Origin: Brevundimonas subvibrioides ATCC 15264
Lineage (GTDB): Bacteria > Pseudomonadota > Alphaproteobacteria > Caulobacterales > Caulobacteraceae
DNA: 64,000 nucleotides
Assembly: GCF_000144605.1 (NCBI RefSeq)
Contig: NC_014375.1
Coordinates: forward strand, 1,674,001-1,738,000
Direction: 5' to 3'
Position 1 is the stretch's first letter, and every line of letters starts with the position of its first letter. Position numbers and translations under genes: made by a program. Below the pieces are notes generated by a model. The model did not search any database, was not told the DNA's origin, and saw only the letters and a program-made list of their open reading frames with translations. Positions 37,230-46,282 of the stretch are shown here, in pieces.

Positions 37230-38444
37230 ATGGATTTCAAGCATTCCGACAAGGCCCTTCACTGGCAGGAGCGGGTCACCCGGTTCCTCGACGACAAGGT
37301 GCTGCCGCGCGCGGCCGACTACTGGGCCGAGGTGCATGCCGACCACACGATCCAGCCCCGGACCATGGAGGCCCTGAAGGCCGAGGCGCGGGATGCGGGC
37401 CTGTGGAACATGTTCCTGCCCGGCGAGCACGGCACCGGCCTGTCCAACCTCGAATATGCGCCGCTGGCCGAGGCCATGGGCCGCGCCGGCCTGTGGACGC
37501 CCGAGGTGTTCAACTGCAACGCCCCCGACACCGGCAATATGGAGGTCCTCCATATGTACGGGAACCCGGCCCAGCAGGAGCGCTGGATGAAGCCCCTGAT
37601 GGCGGGCGAGATCCGTTCGGCCTTCCTGATGACCGAGCCCGCCGTCGCGTCCTCGGATGCGACCAACATCCAGACCTCGATCGTGCGCGAGGGCGACGAA
37701 TACGTGATCAACGGCCGCAAATGGTGGTCCACCAACATGGGCCACCCGAACGTCGCCATCTCGATCGTGATGGGCAAGACGGACACCGAGGCCGCGACCC
37801 ATGCCCAGCAGTCCCAGGTGCTGGTGCCCACCGACACGCCCGGCTTCCGCGTCGAGCGGATGCTGACCGTGTTCGGCTATGACGAGCGGCCGATCGGTCA
37901 CGCCGAGGTCGTGCTCGACAACGTCCGGGTGCCGGTCGAGAATCTGATCGCCGGCGAGGGCCGGGGCTTCGAGATCGCCCAGGGGCGTCTGGGGCCGGGC
38001 CGTATCCACCACTGCATGCGCGTGATCGGGGCGGCCGAGAAGGCGCTCGAGCTGATGTGCGAGCGGCTGCTGAACCGCACGGCGTTCCGGAAGACCCTGT
38101 CGGAGCATTCGGTCTGGGAACAGCGCGTCGGCGAAGCCCGCACCAATATCGAGATGTGCCGCCTGATGGTGCTGAAGGCCGCCTGGATGATGGACAACGG
38201 CGGGGCCAAGAACGCCAAGTCCGAGATCGCCCAGATCAAGGTCGCGGCCCCCAAGATGGCGTTGCAGATCATCGACGACGCCATCCAGGCGTTCGGCGGT
38301 GCCGGCGTCTCGGCCGATACGCCGCTGGCCGAGATGTATGCGACGGTCCGCACCCTGCGGCTCGCCGACGGCCCGGACGAGGTTCACAACCGCACGATCG
38401 CCCGGCTGGAATACGCCAAGCACGGCGGTCGGCCCGTTCGCTAG
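37230..38444 (+). CDS. Acyl-CoA dehydrogenase
   Basis: 404-residue flavoenzyme of the acyl-CoA dehydrogenase family. Motifs: FLMTEPAVASSDATNIQTSI and YVINGRKWWSTNMGHP for FAD and substrate binding, VLVPTDTPGFRVERMLTVFGYDERPIGHAEV, GRLGPGRIHHCMRVIGAAEKALE and the C-terminal QAFGGAGVSADTPLAEMYATVRTLRLADGPDEVH. The last block is typical of the ACAD10/11-like subgroup. The ATG at 37230 has GGGAGG eight bases upstream. It oxidises an acyl-CoA to the enoyl-CoA; chain length is not inferable. Confidence 0.93.
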   Translation: MDFKHSDKALHWQERVTRFLDDKVLPRAADYWAEVHADHTIQPRTMEALKAEARDAGLWNMFLPGEHGTGLSNLEYAPLAEAMGRAGLWTPEVFNCNAPDTGNMEVLHMYGNPAQQERWMKPLMAGEIRSAFLMTEPAVASSDATNIQTSIVREGDEYVINGRKWWSTNMGHPNVAISIVMGKTDTEAATHAQQSQVLVPTDTPGFRVERMLTVFGYDERPIGHAEVVLDNVRVPVENLIAGEGRGFEIAQGRLGPGRIHHCMRVIGAAEKALELMCERLLNRTAFRKTLSEHSVWEQRVGEARTNIEMCRLMVLKAAWMMDNGGAKNAKSEIAQIKVAAPKMALQIIDDAIQAFGGAGVSADTPLAEMYATVRTLRLADGPDEVHNRTIARLEYAKHGGRPVR

Positions 38445-38453
38445 ACGGAACTG

Positions 38454-38479
38454 CCACCCTCGCCGTGCGCGAGGGTGGC
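38454..38479 (+). terminator. Hairpin after the acyl-CoA dehydrogenase gene
   Basis: CCACCCTCGC and GCGAGGGTGG form a strong stem just behind the stop codon, without a T-tract. Confidence 0.5.
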
Positions 38480-38704
38480 GATCCCCCGGCCCGGAGCGCG
38501 AGTGGCGACCATCGGTCGCTGCGGATGCGTGCAGCCGCATTGTCCCTGGCACGTCCGGGACGATACAGGACTGCTGTCACCACGGTGGCAGCAGCGGACC
38601 GTCCTTGTGACCGCTGCCCCTTGAAGGCAACGAATGCGGAACAGATGTGTTAGCCCGACGCGGACGACCGATCGGGGCAGTTCCGCGCCTGTGGAGCACC
38701 GTCG

Positions 38705-40864
38705 ATGAAGGCGTCAGCACGAAAGGCCGCGCCCGGGGCGGACGATCTGGTTCGCTTCCGTGCCGTGCGCGCCGCTATGCCCGTCCTGGCCGAAGGCCTG
38801 TCGACCGAGGATCTGACGGCCCAGTCCATGCCGGACGCCAGCCCTTCGAAATGGCACCTGGCCCACACGAGCTGGTTCTTCGAGGCGATGATCCTCGCTG
38901 CCGATCCCGACTATGTCCCGGTCGACGGCCGGCTGCAGCAGCTGTTCAACTCCTACTACGAAAGCCTGGGCCGTCGCGTGGAGCGCGGCGAGCGCGGGCT
39001 GATGACGCGTCCGTCGCTGGACGAGGTCATGGACTATCGCGCCGAGATCGACCGGCGGATGGAGGCGCGCCTGGAGCGTGGCCTGTCGGGCGACATGGAG
39101 CGCTATCTGTTCGTGCTGGGCCTGCATCACGACCAGCAGCACCAGGAGCTGTTCCTGATGGACCTGCTGCACCTGATGTCGCGCTCGCCGATGGATCCGG
39201 CCGCCTATCCGGTTGAGCCACGACCCGGCGGGCCGCTGCAGCCGGCGCGGGGCGGAGCGACGCGGTTCGAGGGCGGGCTGGTCGACATCGGTCACGGGGA
39301 CGAGACGTTCGCCTTCGACAACGAAGGACCGCGGCACCGGGTGTGGCTGGAGCCCTTCCTGCTGGATCACGACCTGGTCACCAACGGCCATTGGCTGGCC
39401 TTCATGGCGGACGACGGCTACCGGCGGCCGGAGTTCTGGCTGGCGGACGGATGGGCGACGGTGAAGGCAGAAGCCTGGACCGCGCCGCTGTACTGGCGCG
39501 AGGACGACGGCGTCTGGACGGTTCTGGGCCTGACGGGTCGCGCCCCCGTCGATCCGGACGCCCCGGTCCGCCATATCAGCGCCTATGAGGCCGAGGCCTT
39601 CGCGGTCTGGTCCGGCAAGCGCCTGCCGACCGAGGCCGAATGGGAGAGCGCCGTCGCCACGGCCCCGGACGTGTTCTCGAACCTGTTCAACGAGGTGTGG
39701 CAGCACACCGCCAGTGCCTATGCGCCCTATCCGGGCTTCCGGCCGACCGAGGGGACGGCGTCGGAATACAACGGGAAATTCATGGCCAATCAGCGGGTGC
39801 TGAGGGGCGGCAGCCTGGCGACGCCGCCGGGCCATGCCCGGGCCACATACCGCAACTTCTTCTATCCGCAGCAAAGGTGGGCGTTCATGGGTTTGAGACT
39901 GGCCGCCGATGCGCCCGCAGCGAAACGTCCGCGGATCGAGGACATGGAGACGGCGCGGTTCCGTGCGGAAATGGTCGCCGGGTTGTCTCAGCCCAAAAAG
40001 GCCGTGTCGCCCAAGTGGTTCTATGACGCCGCCGGATCCGACCTGTTCGAGGACATCACCCGGCTGCCGGAATACTATCCGACGCGCCAGGAAGCCGCCC
40101 TGCTGAAGACCATGGCTCCGCGCCTGACGGCGGGCTTCGGCGAGAACGCGGTACTGGTCGAATTCGGCTCGGGGGCCAGCGAGAAGACGCGGATCCTGCT
40201 GGATGCGGCGCCGACCCTGTCGACCTACCTTCCGATCGACATCAGTCCCGACGCGCTGAACGCGGCGGCGGAGCGGATCGCGGACTCCTATCCCGCCATC
40301 GAGGTGGTTCCGGTTGTTGGCGATTTCCTGAACCTGCCGCCGTTGCCCGAGCTGGGCCGGGGCCGCCGGATCGGCTTCTTCCCCGGCTCGACCATCGGCA
40401 ACCTGGAACCGCAGCAGGCGATCGCCTTCCTGGCCAATGCGCGCGAGCGCCTGGGACCCGGCGCACTGTTCATCCTGGGCGTCGATCTGGTGAAGGCGTC
40501 CGATCTGCTGGTCGCGGCCTATGACGATGCACAGGGCGTGACCGCGGCGTTCAACATGAACCTGCTGGTGCGCGCCAACCGTGAGCTCGGCGCGGACTTC
40601 GACCTGTCCGGCTTCCGGCATCGCGCGATCTGGAACGCGGACCGGTCGCGGATGGAGATGCATCTGGAAGCGACCCGGGACCAGACCGTCCATATCGGCG
40701 ACGATCGCATCGACTTCGCCGCCGGCGAGACCATCCATACCGAAAGCTCGCGCAAATTCACCCGGGACAGCGTGGCATCGATGGCCGCGGCCGCGGGCTG
40801 GACCGTGCAGGGCTTTGACGTCAGCGATGACCCGTCGGTCGCGCTCGCGCTGCTTTCGAACTGA
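38705..40864 (+). CDS. Single-chain ergothioneine synthase: EgtB (N-terminal) fused to EgtD (C-terminal)
   Basis: 719 residues in one uninterrupted frame. Residues about 12-400 are EgtB, the non-haem iron sulfoxide synthase: a DinB-like helical part with WHLAHTSWFFE (His54) and HHDQQHQELF (His142, His146) as probable iron ligands, then the formylglycine-enzyme-like part ending RVLRGGSLATPPGHARATYRNFF and WAFMGLRLA. After a short linker (about 401-413), residues about 414-719 are EgtD, the histidine N-alpha-trimethyltransferase: PKWFYDAAGSDLFEDITRLPEYYPTRQE, SAM-binding VEFGSGASEKT (485-495) and FFPGSTIGNLEP (558-569). Both steps from histidine to the sulfoxide would be on one chain; no EgtE lyase gene is near. 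Lengths equal one normal EgtB plus one normal EgtD. Confidence 0.92.
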   Translation: MKASARKAAPGADDLVRFRAVRAAMPVLAEGLSTEDLTAQSMPDASPSKWHLAHTSWFFEAMILAADPDYVPVDGRLQQLFNSYYESLGRRVERGERGLMTRPSLDEVMDYRAEIDRRMEARLERGLSGDMERYLFVLGLHHDQQHQELFLMDLLHLMSRSPMDPAAYPVEPRPGGPLQPARGGATRFEGGLVDIGHGDETFAFDNEGPRHRVWLEPFLLDHDLVTNGHWLAFMADDGYRRPEFWLADGWATVKAEAWTAPLYWREDDGVWTVLGLTGRAPVDPDAPVRHISAYEAEAFAVWSGKRLPTEAEWESAVATAPDVFSNLFNEVWQHTASAYAPYPGFRPTEGTASEYNGKFMANQRVLRGGSLATPPGHARATYRNFFYPQQRWAFMGLRLAADAPAAKRPRIEDMETARFRAEMVAGLSQPKKAVSPKWFYDAAGSDLFEDITRLPEYYPTRQEAALLKTMAPRLTAGFGENAVLVEFGSGASEKTRILLDAAPTLSTYLPIDISPDALNAAAERIADSYPAIEVVPVVGDFLNLPPLPELGRGRRIGFFPGSTIGNLEPQQAIAFLANARERLGPGALFILGVDLVKASDLLVAAYDDAQGVTAAFNMNLLVRANRELGADFDLSGFRHRAIWNADRSRMEMHLEATRDQTVHIGDDRIDFAAGETIHTESSRKFTRDSVASMAAAAGWTVQGFDVSDDPSVALALLSN

Positions 40865-40893
40865 CCGCCCGAACGACCGTTCGGACATAGAAA

Positions 40894-40922
40894 AAGGCGG
40901 CCGGTGATTCACCGGCCGCCTT
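40894..40922. terminator. Bidirectional terminator between the ergothioneine gene and the KGG protein gene
   Basis: AAGGCGGCCGGTGA pairs with TCACCGGCCGCCTT. An A-run before and T-rich end after it allow it to work for both convergent genes. Confidence 0.8.
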
Positions 40923-40944
40923 CAACTTGTCTGGACTGCGAAAG

Positions 40945-41172
40945 CTATTCCGCCTGGCCCTCGACGTCCTCTGGACGACGCGTGCCGTGGGAGGCTTCGC
41001 CCCCCTTGCGGCCGGCCTGGGCGGCCAGGCTGCGATCCTGGGAGAAGCTGCGTTTCTCGCTGGGAACACTGGCGCCACCCTTGCGGGCGATCTCGCGCTG
41101 ACGTTCTGGATCCATGGAGGCAAAACCCCTTTTGGACACGCCGGAAGGGCGGGTAGGCTGACCCTGGGCCAT
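40945..41172 (-). CDS. KGG-repeat stress protein (GsiB-like)
   Basis: 75-residue hydrophilic protein with stress-induced KGG motifs: RGFASMDPERQREIARKGG and RSLAAQAGRKGG, each a helix followed by KGG. This family includes Bacillus GsiB and E. coli YciG and is made in starvation or general stress. It is convergent with the ergothioneine gene; several stress-type small genes follow. Confidence 0.85.
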   Translation of the reverse strand: MAQGQPTRPSGVSKRGFASMDPERQREIARKGGASVPSEKRSFSQDRSLAAQAGRKGGEASHGTRRPEDVEGQAE

Positions 41173-41270
41173 GCTGGACTTCCTCTACTGTCTGTATGCT
41201 AGCGGTTGAATAGCTAACCCGAGGGGACCGCCAAGGTTCCCAAAGGTCCGCGATTTCAAGACCGTGCGAA

Positions 41271-41417
41271 TCAGATGGCGCCTGGGCGATCGAAATCGCC
41301 GTCGGTTTCGCCGGGCATCGGGGGGACTTCGTCGGGCGTGCCGGCGGGGTCGATCTCAGGTTGTGCGGGCACCGGATCCATCGGGGGGATTTCGGGCTGC
41401 GGGGTCGGGTCGGTCAT
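41271..41417 (-). CDS. Small acidic proline-rich protein
   Basis: 48 residues, beginning MTDPTPQPEIPPMDP with PxxPEI and DEVPP units and no hydrophobic segment. A GGAG lies 10 bases upstream of the ATG. Composition resembles other tiny P/E/D-rich proteins of Alphaproteobacteria; no function can be proposed. Confidence 0.55.
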   Translation of the reverse strand: MTDPTPQPEIPPMDPVPAQPEIDPAGTPDEVPPMPGETDGDFDRPGAI

Positions 41418-41514
41418 GACGCGGTACTCCAGGTCCGGAAGCGGCCTGTCATGGGAACCGCGTGGAGCGCCTGGGGTTCACTCCGACAGTATCAAACCTG
41501 CTTGAGGACGACCC

Positions 41515-41805
41515 ATGACCGACTTCCAATCGAACCCGACGATCGACGACATCGTCGACGACGTGGACAGCGAGCGCGCCCGCCTGGACCGCGCCGGCGA
41601 CCGTTGGATGGAGCGCGGCGAGACCCGCTCGTTCGCCAAGGACCAGGGCCTGCGCCAGGCGGTCCGCAGCGACATCGACACCGGCCGTGAATGGGCCCGC
41701 GAACAGGCGTCCGTCGCGCGCGGACGTATCGAGGAAGAACCCCTCAAGGCGACCCTTTATGCGCTGGGGATCGGCGTCCTGATCGGCGTGCTACTGCGCC
41801 GCTGA
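41515..41805 (+). CDS. DUF883/ElaB-like membrane-anchored protein
   Basis: 96 residues: a charged helical N-terminal part (1-76) and a C-terminal glycine-patterned membrane helix (LYALGIGVLIGVLLRR), the layout of the ElaB/YqjD/DUF883 family, tail-anchored inner-membrane proteins that bind ribosomes in stationary phase in E. coli. The helical part has acidic and Arg-rich faces. It stands between stress-type small genes and a convergent MBL hydrolase gene. Confidence 0.75.
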   Translation: MTDFQSNPTIDDIVDDVDSERARLDRAGDRWMERGETRSFAKDQGLRQAVRSDIDTGREWAREQASVARGRIEEEPLKATLYALGIGVLIGVLLRR

Positions 41806-41806
41806 T

Positions 41807-42508
41807 CTAGGCCGGGCCGGACGCCGCCCTTACGGGTCGCGTTCCGGCCAGGGCGGCGTCGGACACGAACGGGTTTGTCCGGCGCTCCTCGCCCAGCGTG
41901 GAGATCGGGCCGTGACCGGGGACGAAGGTCACGTCGTCGCCCAGCGGCCAAAGCTTTTCCACGACCGACCGCACCAGGGCGTCGGGATCGCTCTGCGGAA
42001 AGTCGGTGCGTCCGACCGACCCCTTGAACAGCACATCGCCCACCTGAGCGAAACGGGCCTTCGCATTGTAGAAGATCACATGGCCCGGGGTGTGACCGGG
42101 GCAGTGGCGCACATCCCAGGTGGTCTCGCCCAGTTCGACCGTGTCCCCTTCGTCCAGCCACCGCGTCGGCACGAACGTGCGGGCCTCGGGCAGACCGTAC
42201 ATCTGGCCTTGGGCCGGAATGCCGTCGATCCAGAACTGGTCGGCCGGGTGGGGGCCCACGATCGGCGCACCCGACTTCTCCGCCATCTCGGCAGCCCCGC
42301 CCGCGTGGTCGAGATGGCCATGGGTGATCCAGATCTGATCCAGCGTCAGGCCGCGACGCGCGATTTCGCCCATCACGATGTCGACAGACCCACCGGGATC
42401 GATCACCGCGGCCTTCATCGTCGCCGTGCACCAGACAGTCGTGCAGTTCTGCTGCAGGGGGGTGACCGGGGTCACGAAGACGCCGACGGGGGAGGGGGAC
42501 TGGGACAT
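41807..42508 (-). CDS. MBL-fold metallo-hydrolase, glyoxalase II-like
   Basis: 233 residues with the metallo-beta-lactamase metal motifs: THGHLDHAGG (HxHxDH), HCPGHTPGHV, GDVLFKGSVGRTDFP and FVPGHGPIS. This matches the small hydroxyacylglutathione-hydrolase-like (YcbL) group, which act on glutathione thioesters. The ATG at 42508 (MSQSPSP) fits the domain; an ATG at 42535 with AAGGCGG before it would add nine residues. It ends one base from the DUF883 gene. Confidence 0.88.
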   Translation of the reverse strand: MSQSPSPVGVFVTPVTPLQQNCTTVWCTATMKAAVIDPGGSVDIVMGEIARRGLTLDQIWITHGHLDHAGGAAEMAEKSGAPIVGPHPADQFWIDGIPAQGQMYGLPEARTFVPTRWLDEGDTVELGETTWDVRHCPGHTPGHVIFYNAKARFAQVGDVLFKGSVGRTDFPQSDPDALVRSVVEKLWPLGDDVTFVPGHGPISTLGEERRTNPFVSDAALAGTRPVRAASGPA

Positions 42509-42687
42509 GGGTGAGAGATAGCGAAGGAGACGCATCTGCGAAACCGCCTTCGCGTTGACCTTTGGCGTCCCTCTCGACATAAGGGCGGGCTTCGAGGTGC
42601 CGCTCCGAATGGGGCGGCCCTTTCTGCTTTACCCATCCCTGCGCGCGCACCCGCTCGTGGTGCCGCCCCAGAGCGTCAGATCCCGCC

Positions 42688-44031
42688 ATGCAAGTCGTCG
42701 AAAAGTCCACCGAAGGTCTGAGCCGCGTCATCACCGTGACCGTGCCCGCCACCGAGCTGAGCGCCAAGCTGGACGCCAAGCTGGCCGAGTTCGCGCCGAA
42801 GATGAAGCTGAAGGGCTTCCGTCCCGGCAAGGTGCCCGTCTCGCACGTGCGCAAGACCTATGGCCGCGAGATGATGGGCGAGATCGTCAACGACACGATC
42901 AACGAGACCAGCCAGAAGGCCCTGGACGAGATCAAGGTCCGTCCCGCCGCCCCGGCCGACATGAAGCTGACCTCGGACATGGACAAGGTCCTGGCCGGGT
43001 CCGACGACCTCGCCTACGAAATGGCGCTGGAAGTCATGCCGGAATTCACGCCGGTCGATCCCAAGACGCTGAAGCTGGAGCGCCCGACCTATGAGGCGTC
43101 GGACGCCGATCTGGACGAGGCCCTGACCGAACTGGCCGGACAGGCCAAGAACTACGAAGACAAGAAGGGCAAGGCCGTGAAGGCCGCCGACGGCGACCAG
43201 CTGACGATCGACTTCCTGGGCAAGCTGGACGGCGAGCCCTTCGAGGGCGGTGCCGCCGAGGACGCGGACCTGGTGATCGGCTCCAACCGCTTCATCCCCG
43301 GCTTCGAAGAGCAGCTGAAGGGCGCCAAGGTCGGCGAGGAGAAGACGATCGAGGTCACCTTCCCCGAGGACTACCAGGCCAAGAACCTGGCCGGGAAGCT
43401 GGCGACCTTCGACGTCAAGGTGAAGGCCATCAAGGCCGAGGCGCCCGCCGTCGTCGACGAGGACTTCGCCAAGCGCATCGGGCTGGAAAGCCTCGACAAG
43501 CTGAAGGAACTGCTGCGCAACAACCTGAACCAGCAGTACGCCGGCCAGGCGCGCTTCAAGCTGAAGCGCGGCCTGCTGGACGTGCTGGACGCCCAGCACA
43601 GCTTCGACCTGCCGCCCAAGATGGTCGACGCCGAGTTCGACGACATCTGGCAACAGGTCGAGGCCGACAAGGCCGCCGGCAACCTGCCGGAAGAAGACGC
43701 CAAGAAGTCCGACAAGGACCTGAAGGCCGAGTACCGCAAGATCGCCGAGCGCCGCGTGCGCCTGGGTCTGGTGCTGGCCGAGATCGGCCGCGCCAACAAC
43801 GTCGGCGTCACGGATCAGGAACTGAACAACGCCATCATGGCCGAGGCCCGCAACTATCCGGGCCAGGAGCGTCAGGTGCTGGACTTCTATCGCCAGAACC
43901 CCAACGCCGCCGCCTCGATGCGCGCGCCGATCTACGAGGAAAAGGTCTGCGACCTGATCTTCAGCCTGGCCGACGTGACCGATACGCCGATCACCAAGGA
44001 AGACCTGCTCAAGGACGACGAAGAAGGCTGA
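42688..44031 (+). CDS. tig: Trigger factor
   Basis: 447-residue ribosome-bound chaperone and peptidyl-prolyl isomerase. The N-terminal ribosome-binding part has the signature KGFRPGKVPVSHVRKTYG; the FKBP-type domain (about 160-245) has GDQLTIDFLGKLDGEPFEGG and FIPGFEEQLKGAKVGE; the rest is the helical chaperone domain ending TKEDLLKDDEEG. It begins a protein quality-control region with clpP, clpX and lon downstream, the conserved bacterial order, here with extra genes between. A terminator follows directly. Confidence 0.96.
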   Translation: MQVVEKSTEGLSRVITVTVPATELSAKLDAKLAEFAPKMKLKGFRPGKVPVSHVRKTYGREMMGEIVNDTINETSQKALDEIKVRPAAPADMKLTSDMDKVLAGSDDLAYEMALEVMPEFTPVDPKTLKLERPTYEASDADLDEALTELAGQAKNYEDKKGKAVKAADGDQLTIDFLGKLDGEPFEGGAAEDADLVIGSNRFIPGFEEQLKGAKVGEEKTIEVTFPEDYQAKNLAGKLATFDVKVKAIKAEAPAVVDEDFAKRIGLESLDKLKELLRNNLNQQYAGQARFKLKRGLLDVLDAQHSFDLPPKMVDAEFDDIWQQVEADKAAGNLPEEDAKKSDKDLKAEYRKIAERRVRLGLVLAEIGRANNVGVTDQELNNAIMAEARNYPGQERQVLDFYRQNPNAAASMRAPIYEEKVCDLIFSLADVTDTPITKEDLLKDDEEG

Positions 44032-44038
44032 TGACGAC

Positions 44039-44072
44039 GCCGCGCACCGGGATCCGGTGCGCGGCTTTGTTT
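44039..44072 (+). terminator. Intrinsic terminator after tig
   Basis: GCCGCGCACCGG pairs perfectly with CCGGTGCGCGGC around GAT, followed by TTTGTTT. Confidence 0.85.
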
Positions 44073-44162
44073 CCGTGCGGTATCGTCCCTGAAACAACGG
44101 TGCCCTGAGCCGAACACGGTTCTCGACGAGGGTCTCCCGGGCAGGACATCGGGAGAGTCGTC

Positions 44163-45056
44163 ATGTTGATCGGATTGGTCGCCGCTTTTGCCCTGGGGCT
44201 GGCTCAGGCGCAGGATCCTGAACCGACGCCGCTGGGCGACATCATCGTCAATGCGCCGCCGAACGAGGCGAGGGCGCTGGGGTTCATCGATCGCGTGGCC
44301 GCGCCGCCCAGCGGGCGACGGCTGGCCCGCTGGGAGCGCAGCCTGTGCGTCAGCGTCGCCGGGCTCGACGCGGGCTATGGCCAGTTCATCGTCGACCGGG
44401 TCACGGCCGTCGGCGCGTCCGTCGGCCTCACGCCGGGGCGGCCGGGCTGCAGCCCCGACGTCCTGATCATCTTCACGGCCGATCCGGATGCGGCGGCCGG
44501 TCGGCTGATCGACGAGGACATGAAGACCTTTCGACCCGTGCGCTACGGCGCGACCGACCGGGGCGAGGCGGCGCTGGAGCAGTTCCACCATTCCGATGCG
44601 CCGGTGCGCTGGTGGCATGTCAGCGCGCCGGTCAGCATCCTGACCGGCGAAGTGATGATGGGGATGGACGACGGTCCGGCCATCATGAACGCGCCGAACG
44701 CATCGCGCATCGGGTCGAACACCCGCGAGGCCCTGCAGCGCGCGATCCTCATCGTCGACGCCAACCAGATCAGCCAGGTCTCGTTCGGTGCCCTGGGCGA
44801 ATATCTCGGCATGGTGACCCTGGCCCAGGTCGAACCGGACGCCGACCTGACCGGCTATCAGAGCGTGCTGAACCTGTTTTCGGGCGCGGCCGGACAGCGG
44901 ATCACCGACTGGGACCAGTCCTATCTGCAGGCCCTGTACCGGACGCGCGGCGACCAGCTCCGGTATGTCCAGCAGGCCACCGACATCGCGGAACGGATGG
45001 CGGAACGCGCGACTCGCCCGGAGACGACACCGGATTCGGGCGAATCCCGCAACTGA
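44163..45056 (+). CDS. Secreted protein of unknown function
   Basis: 297 residues with a signal peptide (1-17, ending LAQAQ). The mature part has FIDRVAAPPSGRRLARWERSLCVSVAGL and CSPDVLIIFTADPDAAAGRLI, a pattern met in uncharacterised secreted proteins of Sphingomonadales and Caulobacterales, and ends in a charged helix. Two Cys residues (about 61 and 98) could form a disulfide. It is monocistronic between tig and clpP. I do not recognise a catalytic motif. Confidence 0.75.
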   Translation: MLIGLVAAFALGLAQAQDPEPTPLGDIIVNAPPNEARALGFIDRVAAPPSGRRLARWERSLCVSVAGLDAGYGQFIVDRVTAVGASVGLTPGRPGCSPDVLIIFTADPDAAAGRLIDEDMKTFRPVRYGATDRGEAALEQFHHSDAPVRWWHVSAPVSILTGEVMMGMDDGPAIMNAPNASRIGSNTREALQRAILIVDANQISQVSFGALGEYLGMVTLAQVEPDADLTGYQSVLNLFSGAAGQRITDWDQSYLQALYRTRGDQLRYVQQATDIAERMAERATRPETTPDSGESRN

Positions 45057-45154
45057 TCGGAGCGGCTCGCTTGCATAGGGAGCACCCGAACGCGATATGC
45101 TGGAAGAACGGCGCGACGTCCGAGTCGCCGCCGACAGAATCCGAGAAGGCCTGA

Positions 45155-45796
45155 ATGCGCGATCCGATCGACTATCTGCAATCCAACCTCGTTCCCATGG
45201 TCGTGGAGCAATCCAGCCGGGGCGAACGGGCGTTCGACATCTTCTCGCGTCTGCTGCGCGAGCGGATCATCTTCCTGACCGGTCCGTTCGAGGACGGCAT
45301 GGCCAGCCTGATCTGCGCCCAGCTGCTGTTCCTGGAGTCGGAGAACCCGAAGAAGGAAATCAGCATGTACATCAACAGCCCCGGCGGTCAGGTGACCTCG
45401 GCGCTCGCGATCTACGACACCATGCAATACATCAAGTCGCCGGTCTCGACCGTGGTGATGGGCATGGCCGCCTCGGCGGGTTCTCTGATCCTGACGGCCG
45501 GTGCCGCCGGCCAGCGCATCGCCCTGCCGAACGCGCGCATCATGGTCCACCAGCCCTCGGGCGGGTTCCGGGGCCAGGCCTCGGACATCGAGCTGCACGC
45601 CGCCGACATCCGCTACACCAAGCGCCGCCTCAACGAGATCTACGTCCATCACACGGGCCGGACCTATGAGGAGGTCGAGAAGACCCTGGACCGCGACCAC
45701 TTCATGGATGCCGAAGCCGCCAAGGAATGGGGCATCGTCGACCACGTCTACGACAAGCGCGACCAGGCCGACGCGGACGGCATCAAGACCGTCTGA
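45155..45796 (+). CDS. clpP: ATP-dependent Clp protease proteolytic subunit ClpP
   Basis: 213-residue serine peptidase that forms the barrel of ClpXP. The triad is visible: Ser107 in GMAASAGS, His132 in MVHQPSGG and Asp181 in [31 protein letters not shown] is diagnostic. The start follows AAGG. In Caulobacter-type cells ClpXP degrades cell-cycle regulators such as CtrA. Here two or three unrelated genes lie between clpP and clpX. Confidence 0.96.
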   Translation: MRDPIDYLQSNLVPMVVEQSSRGERAFDIFSRLLRERIIFLTGPFEDGMASLICAQLLFLESENPKKEISMYINSPGGQVTSALAIYDTMQYIKSPVSTVVMGMAASAGSLILTAGAAGQRIALPNARIMVHQPSGGFRGQASDIELHAADIRYTKRRLNEIYVHHTGRTYEEVEKTLDRDHFMDAEAAKEWGIVDHVYDKRDQADADGIKTV

Positions 45797-45817
45797 GACC
45801 TGTCGAACGTCAACACG

Positions 45818-45847
45818 AAGGGCGCGCCATGACCGGCGCGCCCTTTT
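45818..45847 (+). terminator. Intrinsic terminator after clpP
   Basis: AAGGGCGCGCC pairs perfectly with GGCGCGCCCTT around ATGACC, ending in TTTT. Confidence 0.85.
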
Positions 45848-45868
45848 CGTTTGTGGTATCAGCCTCCC

Positions 45869-46189
45869 ATGCAACACACACGAGACCTCAAGGGCGTCGT
45901 CACCGTCGACGGCGACGACTACGAATGGGAAGTCCGGCGCCAGCCCCAGCGCACGACCGGCAATGAATGGCAGGGCATCGGCGTGGCCCTGCGCCTCGTC
46001 GAGGGACAGCGCGAGGCCCTGGTGCAGTTTCCCATGGTCATGCGGGCCAGCGGCATCCCCAACTTCGAACGCCAGCGGATCAACGTCGAAAGCATCAAGA
46101 ACGCCGTCGCCTCGGCCATCGCGGCCGGCTGGAACCCGACGTCGCGCGGCAAGGTCGTGGTCTTCGACGTCGACGCGGACGGCCGCTGA
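45869..46189 (+). CDS. Conserved-looking small protein, unknown function
   Basis: 106 residues beginning MQHTRDLKGVVTVDGDDYEWEVRR. The predicted beta-rich N-terminal half (EWEVRRQPQ, GIGVALRLVEG, ALVQFPMV) is followed by a helix (VESIKNAVASAIAAGW) and a final strand (GKVVVFDVDADGR). No metal or catalytic motif stands out. A start six codons further upstream is possible. It lies right behind the clpP terminator. Confidence 0.7.
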   Translation: MQHTRDLKGVVTVDGDDYEWEVRRQPQRTTGNEWQGIGVALRLVEGQREALVQFPMVMRASGIPNFERQRINVESIKNAVASAIAAGWNPTSRGKVVVFDVDADGR

Positions 46190-46282
46190 CACGCTGATCT
46201 TCGTCGGGTTTCGTCAGGGATGCGGCGTGCCCCGGCGTTGCGGCCCACGACCGCGATGGGCTAGCGTCCTCGCATAACGGGG

